DNA of 10,837 nt from an uncultured Bacilli bacterium (lineage in GTDB: Bacteria > Bacillota_I > Bacilli_A > RFN20 > CAG-631). The notes below the pieces were generated by a model. The model saw only the letters and a list, made by a program, of their open reading frames with translations, searched no databases and had not been told where the DNA came from. Each line of letters starts with the position of its first letter. The stretch's first letter is position 1. The stretch is from positions 1-10,837 of the forward strand of contig CAKPXW010000054.1 in NCBI GenBank assembly GCA_934202505.1. Direction: 5' to 3'. This document shows, one piece after another, positions 6,287-10,837 of the stretch. A program made the translations under genes and the position numbers.

Positions 6287-7987
6287 ATGAATAAAAACTT
6301 TGCAAATCTTGTAACACTTCGCTTATCTTCCTATGTTGCCAAGGTAGACAAAAAAGAATATCTAATAATGAAAGCTCCATTTGATGATAATTATACTATT
6401 AAATTAAATAATGGCTCAGCTCTTACTATTTTTAATAAGAAAGAAAAATTATTAGTTAGTTTAAATGAAAATGAAGATGTAACTATTTCTTTAAAGAAAA
6501 ATGAACTTGTTTATATTATTGCTGAAGGCAAAAATAAAAGCATTGATTTTTCTGTAACACTAGAAAAGAATTTTTCTTTACTACCTTATGATCCAATTAA
6601 AATTGAAAATCCTAAAAAATATTATGAAAAAATGGGTAAAGTTGATAATAATATCGATCCATTAAAACCTGCTAAAATCAAATATGATAAAAGAAATAAA
6701 GGAATATATGTAAATTGTAATAATCCTGAAGTTTTAAAAGATTCTTCTTTAAATAAAGCATTATCTAGAGTTGATATATCTAATAAAGAAGTATTCTTTA
6801 CTTTTGAACATAATAATGGTATTTCTTCACCTTTTTATTATGGATATCAAGTATTGAATACTAGTGATAAAGATATTTATGTAACTGTTAAAAATGTTGG
6901 TCTTCAATTAGATGGTAGTGGTTGTTGGCTTGGAGAAAAAGAATGGGTTGATTTCTATAATCTTCCATTTAATATTAAAAACCTTGAATCATTAACTGAA
7001 GCAGAAAAAGAAACTTATAATTTATTTTATGGTTTTTCTAATAATTATAAGCCTGCCAATATTCAACCAATAACATACAAAATTCCTCCTAAAAAGCATA
7101 TTTATGTAATGGGTGGAACTACTAAAGATGCTTATAATCATATCAATGTTTTTAATACTGCTGATATGCCTATTAAAGATGGATGTAGTAATGGAGCCGT
7201 ATTATTTGAAGTAAAAGGTCAAGCTGAAGCTATTTTTTATGCTTATAAAGATTATAAAAAAGTTGGAAGAACAAATAAAACTCACCAAGGATATGTTGTA
7301 AACTTGCCAAATGAAGAAGCAAATTTTGGTAGTCAATATGTAGGATATGATAACACTTGCAATGGGGTCATCGATAATAAAGCCACTTGGGAGTTTAATG
7401 ATTCTACTAAGCCACAAGTATTACCAGTAAGCTTTGATAATTATTACGCTGATACTTTCCCAGTAAAAAGTAAGCCTTATGCTAGATTAAAAGTAAGTAA
7501 ACATAATCATATTGCTACTTCTTGGGCTACTCATATTAATCCACAAAGCAATCATAATGCTATTGGAACTGATATGACAAAATATATTACTGTAGATAAT
7601 ACTGGTAAAAAGATTGTAATTGATGCAAATCACTATGATGGAAATGCTAAACTTGCTAATATCGGTAACTGGATGGCTGATTATATTGATGGTTATACTT
7701 TTGTAAACTATGGAAAAAAAGAACGTAGTATTACAATCAACATGTATCATACTGGAGCTATTGCTTGTTTTGTAAGAGATAAAGATTTTAAAGTTTTAAA
7801 AGAAACTATTCAATATGCCATTCAAATGGGAGCTACAAAATATAATGATAAAGATGTTGCTCCAATAAAATTAAATTTCTCTTATACAATTAAAATTCCT
7901 GCTAATAGTGTTGTTCAATTTTATGTTGAATACAATTTACTTGCTAATTCTTGTGGTAATATAAATCACGAAGTTATATTAAAATAG
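6287..7987 (+). CDS. Uncharacterised beta-rich protein, 566 residues
   Basis: I do not recognise a named family. An in-frame TAA at 6266-6268 with no start between it and the ATG shows that no signal peptide has been missed; there are also no membrane segments, so as it stands the product is cytoplasmic or exported by an unusual route. Residues about 20-95 read like a small jelly-roll module resembling bacterial pre-peptidase C-terminal (PPC-type) domains (YLIMKAPFDDNYTIKL, then KKNELVYIIAE). The large remainder is beta-strand-rich with aromatic, polar segments: YYGYQVLNTSDKDIYVTV (184-201), GSGCWLGEKEW (210-220), SWATHINP (412-419) and GNWMADYIDGYTF (460-472). The last resembles C-terminal parts of some large hypothetical surface proteins of Paenibacillus and clostridia, from memory and weakly. 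GGAGG lies 12 nt before the start, slightly far. It is transcribed alone, divergent from the oxidoreductase-lipoprotein pair, and its stop lies inside a tandem repeat leading into the terminator. Reality of the gene is sure; function is unknown. Confidence 0.85.
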   Translation: MNKNFANLVTLRLSSYVAKVDKKEYLIMKAPFDDNYTIKLNNGSALTIFNKKEKLLVSLNENEDVTISLKKNELVYIIAEGKNKSIDFSVTLEKNFSLLPYDPIKIENPKKYYEKMGKVDNNIDPLKPAKIKYDKRNKGIYVNCNNPEVLKDSSLNKALSRVDISNKEVFFTFEHNNGISSPFYYGYQVLNTSDKDIYVTVKNVGLQLDGSGCWLGEKEWVDFYNLPFNIKNLESLTEAEKETYNLFYGFSNNYKPANIQPITYKIPPKKHIYVMGGTTKDAYNHINVFNTADMPIKDGCSNGAVLFEVKGQAEAIFYAYKDYKKVGRTNKTHQGYVVNLPNEEANFGSQYVGYDNTCNGVIDNKATWEFNDSTKPQVLPVSFDNYYADTFPVKSKPYARLKVSKHNHIATSWATHINPQSNHNAIGTDMTKYITVDNTGKKIVIDANHYDGNAKLANIGNWMADYIDGYTFVNYGKKERSITINMYHTGAIACFVRDKDFKVLKETIQYAIQMGATKYNDKDVAPIKLNFSYTIKIPANSVVQFYVEYNLLANSCGNINHEVILK

Positions 7988-8002
7988 GTTATATTAAAAT
8001 AG
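7973..8002 (+). repeat. 15-bp tandem duplication across the stop codon
   Basis: GTTATATTAAAATAG occurs twice in direct succession (7973-7987 and 7988-8002). The first copy encodes the last residues Val-Ile-Leu-Lys and the TAG stop; the second lies after the stop and forms most of the left arm of the terminator stem. An inverted partial copy is the right arm. Confidence 0.95.
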
Positions 8003-8035
8003 GTAGAACAGTTGATGCTCTACCTATTTTAATAT
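7991..8035. terminator. Bidirectional terminator shared by two convergent genes
   Basis: A perfect 17-bp stem (7991-8007 with 8019-8035) encloses an 11-nt loop, with A/T-rich outer ends giving a U-rich tail in both directions. The right arm contains the stop and last codons of trmK. The first repeat copy can also pair with the right arm (14 bp, 7976-7989 with 8022-8035), an alternative fold. Confidence 0.85.
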
Positions 8036-8695
8036 TTCTTGAAGTTTTTGAATTTCTAAATTAATTTGCTTTTCTTTTTCTTTATTTATTTGGTTATCAT
8101 TTATAATTCTATTTAAAGAAACCAGTTTTTCAAAATACATTTTTTTAAATATATTAGTTTTTTCTTGTAAATTTATTGGCCCATATTTTATTTCATCATC
8201 CGATAAATAAATTTTTTCATTACTTTTTTTTGCAGCAATTATTTCATAATACTTTTCTTTACAAAAAACTATAGATTCCTTAATGATTTTATAATTAAGT
8301 TCCATTAAAGTTTTTCTTAAAACATCATTATGATTATTAGCTTGCAAAATTAAATTTGGATATTTATATTCATTATTTTGTAAGATGGAGGAAATTAAAT
8401 GTCCTCCCATTCCAGCAACAATAATTACATCTATATCTAATGGAAGATTTAATAATCCATCTGTTAAACATAATTTTATTTTATTTTCTAAATGATAATT
8501 TTCAATATTTAACTTAGCCTTCATTAAAGGCTTTTTTGCAACATCACAAGCAAGTGCTTCCTTGCAAATTTCATTTAAAACTAAATAAATTGGTATCAAG
8601 CCATGATCAGTTCCAATATCAGCAACTTTATTACATTTATCAACATAAGATGCAATACATTGGAGCCTATTGTCTAGTGTTAAATTATTTTTCAC
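8024..8695 (-). CDS. trmK: tRNA (adenine(22)-N(1))-methyltransferase
   Basis: SAM-dependent enzyme that methylates N1 of A22 in the D-arm of bacterial tRNAs. From the chosen start it has 223 residues, close to the family's usual 230 or so. The Rossmann-like SAM site is VADIGTDHGLIPI (24-36); the family-specific IIVAGMGGHLI (91-101) and LQAN (117-120) follow, and the C-terminal part (about 175-223) is charged and probably coiled coil, as in B. subtilis TrmK (YqfN). I take GTG at 8695 as start because GGAG lies six bases before it; a TTG four codons upstream would overlap that site. The start overlaps the end of rpoD by 11 bp. In Bacilli trmK also follows the sigA region, often with a Nif3-like gene next; here that gene is absent. 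The last codons form one arm of a terminator. Confidence 0.92.
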   Translation of the reverse strand: MKNNLTLDNRLQCIASYVDKCNKVADIGTDHGLIPIYLVLNEICKEALACDVAKKPLMKAKLNIENYHLENKIKLCLTDGLLNLPLDIDVIIVAGMGGHLISSILQNNEYKYPNLILQANNHNDVLRKTLMELNYKIIKESIVFCKEKYYEIIAAKKSNEKIYLSDDEIKYGPINLQEKTNIFKKMYFEKLVSLNRIINDNQINKEKEKQINLEIQKLQEILK

Positions 8696-9839
8696 GATAA
8701 TCTCCAAGCTTTTTAGATCTTGTTGGATGTCTTAATTTTCTTAAAGCTTTAGCTTCAATCTGTCTAATTCTTTCACGAGTTACATTAAATTTTTTACCAA
8801 CTTCTTCAAGGGTATGTGGACGATTATCTTCAAGTCCATAACGAAGTTGTAACACTTTAGCTTCACGTGGAGTAAGCTCTTTTAAAATTTCTTGAAGTTC
8901 ATTTTTTAATAATTCATTACTTGCATACTCATTTGGTGTAATTACTTCTTTATCTTCAATGAAATCCCCTAAATGTGAATCATCTTCTTCCCCGATAGGA
9001 GTTTCAAGAGAAACGGGTTCAAGATTTATTCTTTGAATTTGTCTTACTCTTTCTGGAGTAATATCTCCTTCCATTCTTTCAGCAATTTGTTCTGCTGTAG
9101 GTTCCATTCCAAGTTCTTGAGTTAATTGCCTTTGAATACGTGTCATCTTATTGATTGTTTCTACCATATGAACTGGAATTCTTATTGTTCTTGCTTGGTC
9201 AGCAATAGCTCTTGTAATTGCTTGTTTAATCCACCATGTTGCATATGTTGAAAATTTAAATCCTTTTTGATAATCAAATTTTTCAACAGCTTTAATTAAT
9301 CCTATATTACCTTCTTGAATTAAATCAAGGAATGACAAACCACGTCCTAAGAAATGCTTAGCAATAGATACAACCAAACGTAAGTTCGCAGAAATTAATT
9401 GTTGCTTAGCATCTTCATCGCCGTCTAAGATTCTTTTAGCAAGTTCAATTTCTTCATCCATACTTAATAATTCAACTTTTCCAATTTCTTTTAAATACAT
9501 TTTTACGGGATCTGTAACTTTTGCATTAGATGAATAATCAATTTTTGTTAAATCTTCTACTTCATCTGCAGGGATATCTTCAGCTTTAAAATCATCATCT
9601 AAAATTAAATCATCAAGATTGTCGATATCTTCCACATCACCTGAAAAGTCAATATCGATTTCTTCTTTAGCCGATAATATTTCATCGATTAAATCTGCCA
9701 TATCTTCTTCTGTAGCATTAAGTTTTTGACATGCTTGAATGACTTCGTCATTATTTACTTTTTTTCCTTGTTTTATTTGATTAACATAATAATCCTTGAC
9801 TTGGTCTAAGTTTTCAAATAGTTGTTCGTTTTCTTTCAT
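8685..9839 (-). CDS. rpoD: RNA polymerase primary sigma factor (sigma-70/SigA)
   Basis: Directs RNA polymerase to housekeeping promoters. The 384 residues match SigA-type factors of Firmicutes (about 370). A region 1.1-like helical segment (about 1-60) and a very acidic linker (60-97) are followed by region 1.2 (DPVKMYLKEIG, 110-120), region 2 with the core-binding and -10 recognition helices (ANLRLVVSIAKHFLGRG, 151-167; LDLIQEGNIGLIKAVEKFDY, 171-190; FSTYATWWIKQAITRAI, 196-212), region 3 (about 219-300) and region 4 with the -35-recognising helix-turn-helix (TLEEVGKKFNVTRERIRQIE, 343-362). The GGGAGG ribosome site is made from the last two sense codons of dnaG; the gap between the two genes is only 5 bp, so the genes are co-transcribed and probably translationally coupled. 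trmK follows with an 11-bp overlap. Confidence 0.98.
   Translation of the reverse strand: MKENEQLFENLDQVKDYYVNQIKQGKKVNNDEVIQACQKLNATEEDMADLIDEILSAKEEIDIDFSGDVEDIDNLDDLILDDDFKAEDIPADEVEDLTKIDYSSNAKVTDPVKMYLKEIGKVELLSMDEEIELAKRILDGDEDAKQQLISANLRLVVSIAKHFLGRGLSFLDLIQEGNIGLIKAVEKFDYQKGFKFSTYATWWIKQAITRAIADQARTIRIPVHMVETINKMTRIQRQLTQELGMEPTAEQIAERMEGDITPERVRQIQRINLEPVSLETPIGEEDDSHLGDFIEDKEVITPNEYASNELLKNELQEILKELTPREAKVLQLRYGLEDNRPHTLEEVGKKFNVTRERIRQIEAKALRKLRHPTRSKKLGDYREK
8702..8705 (-). promoter_or_regulatory. Ribosome-binding site that fixes the trmK start
   Basis: GGAG on the minus strand lies within the last codons of rpoD, six bases before GTG at 8695-8693. A start at TTG 8707-8705 would place the SD inside its own first codons and leave no SD upstream. 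Confidence 0.7.
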
Positions 9840-9844
9840 AAATG

Positions 9845-10837
9845 TTACCTCCCATTTTTCTGCATTCTTTTTTCTTTAAGAGTTTGTTTAATATTTAATG
9901 ATTCTTTGATTAACTCGTTTTTTTCTTCAATTGTGTTTGAAAATTTAATATCTTCTTGAATTTGATGCAATCGATGTTCAAGAGGGGCAATTTCTTTTAT
10001 TTCAAATAGTAAATCTAAAAATGCATTTTTACTATAATTTGGAAATGTTCCTTTATAACTATCTAATAACAATAATGTTTTATTTAACTCATCATCTTTT
10101 TCATATTCACTTTCAACTTTAGTAAATAAATCCGCAAGCATATGATCCATAGAAAATGATGAACTATTTTCTTTATAATACTCACAAATTATCATTGCTA
10201 ACTTACGATATGAATCATTTTCAAGATACACTAAACTATCAATAAATGTTTGAATTGCTTCTGGAGAATCAAGCATTAAAGATAAGACTCTAAGTTGTAA
10301 TTCTTGATATTTGTTAGTTTTTTTGTATTCATTAATTTTTAAAAGCACATCGTTATTAGTTGTTTTATTACTATATTCTTTTACAAGATTAGTTATTGTA
10401 TTGACAGAAAAATGTAATTCTTTATGCAATTTTTCAATATAAATATCTTGATCTTCATTTTGGAACATTGCAATTTTTTTACACATACTATGAAGAATTT
10501 TTTTCTTTTCTTCATTATTTTCAAGATTTAAAGTTTTCTTAGCTACATATAAGGAAAATTCAAATGGATTTAATAATGTTGTGTTTAACAAATCGCCCAA
10601 TTTTTCTTTGCCATATTTATTTAAATATTCATCAACATCTTTAACATCACCATACGATGGTATAACTTGCACTGGAATTTCAAGTTTCGTTAAATCAGAA
10701 GCTAGTTTATTAGCATTAATATTTCCAGGATTATCCCCATCTAAGGTTAATATTATTTTGACGCCTAAATACTTTAATACTTTTAAATGTTCTTTTGTAA
10801 AAGCTGTTCCCATTAAAGCAATAGCATTATTTATACC
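9845..10837 (-). CDS. dnaG: DNA primase, C-terminal part; gene enters from the right edge
   Basis: Makes RNA primers for DNA replication in complex with the replicative helicase. 330 residues are visible and the frame is open to the window edge (it begins GINNAIALMGTAFTKEHL), so the Met at 10813 is internal, not the start. The fragment starts within the TOPRIM catalytic domain: TLDGD (residues 31-35 of the fragment) is the metal-binding Asp-x-Asp pair, and the KDVDEYL segment (66-72) supplies a second Asp-x-Asp. The zinc-binding domain, the N-terminal core and the TOPRIM glutamate are off-window. About fragment residue 170 onward is the helical helicase-interaction domain (LQLRVLSLMLDSPEAIQTFI). 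dnaG-rpoD is the classic macromolecular-synthesis operon order; rpsU, if present, would lie beyond the right edge. Confidence 0.95.
   Translation of the reverse strand, partial: GINNAIALMGTAFTKEHLKVLKYLGVKIILTLDGDNPGNINANKLASDLTKLEIPVQVIPSYGDVKDVDEYLNKYGKEKLGDLLNTTLLNPFEFSLYVAKKTLNLENNEEKKKILHSMCKKIAMFQNEDQDIYIEKLHKELHFSVNTITNLVKEYSNKTTNNDVLLKINEYKKTNKYQELQLRVLSLMLDSPEAIQTFIDSLVYLENDSYRKLAMIICEYYKENSSSFSMDHMLADLFTKVESEYEKDDELNKTLLLLDSYKGTFPNYSKNAFLDLLFEIKEIAPLEHRLHQIQEDIKFSNTIEEKNELIKESLNIKQTLKEKRMQKNGR

Noticed and set aside
10811..10813. Met codon near the right edge as the start of the primase gene
   Set aside because: The frame stays open to the edge and the eight codons upstream match the TOPRIM-domain sequence of DnaG, so the Met is internal.
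382..10837. Mycoplasma-type genetic code (TGA as Trp), suggested by low GC and the absence of TGA stops
   Set aside because: All frames are full length when TGA is read as stop and Trp is TGG throughout. Seven genes without a TGA stop is not remarkable at this base composition.

Overview
The window comes from a low-GC, AT-rich Gram-positive bacterium. The dnaG-rpoD-trmK gene order is the Firmicutes/Bacilli arrangement. The tmRNA, an SD-rich start region at every gene and a Ser/Asn-rich lipoprotein fit an uncultured host-associated Bacilli/Erysipelotrichia-like lineage (inference; no rRNA is present to confirm it). Tryptophan is encoded by TGG, no frame needs TGA to be read through, and all seven protein genes end in TAA or TAG. 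The code is therefore standard, not the Mycoplasma code. A glutaminyl-tRNA synthetase is notable because most Bacilli and all Mollicutes make Gln-tRNA indirectly with GatCAB.

Layout from left to right. Positions 1-261 hold the 5' two-thirds of a tmRNA gene (ssrA) on the minus strand, running off the left edge, with a good promoter at 284-312. Divergent from it is glnS (382-2043, plus). It ends in two consecutive strong hairpins, the second of which also serves the convergent gene. A two-gene minus-strand operon follows: a Gfo/Idh/MocA-family NAD(P)-dependent oxidoreductase (6091-4832) whose last codons overlap the start of a large secreted lipoprotein with a calcineurin-like phosphoesterase domain (4842-2131). 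Divergent from this operon is an unrecognised 566-residue beta-rich protein (6287-7987, plus). The right third is the housekeeping operon on the minus strand: the C-terminal part of DNA primase (dnaG, entering from the right edge), the primary sigma factor rpoD, and the tRNA m1A22 methyltransferase trmK.

The outer parts are core information-processing genes (ribosome rescue, aminoacylation, primase, sigma factor, tRNA modification). The middle, about 2.1-8.0 kb, is accessory in character: a surface phosphoesterase, a sugar-type dehydrogenase and an orphan protein, with the two transcription units divergent from a 195-bp control region that has an extended -10 element for each direction. Their co-location suggests, but does not prove, a shared role in surface or carbohydrate metabolism.

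The most distinctive sequence-level observations are the tmRNA tag, which ends in Ala-Ala-Cys-Ala-Ala and seems to lack the usual Ala-type resume codon, and the junction at 7973-8035. There, a 15-bp tandem duplication of the end of one gene forms one arm of a 17-bp terminator stem whose other arm is the end of the convergent gene trmK, so both proteins end in Ile-Leu-Lys-stop. I found no CRISPR array, insertion sequence, prophage or clear defence system.
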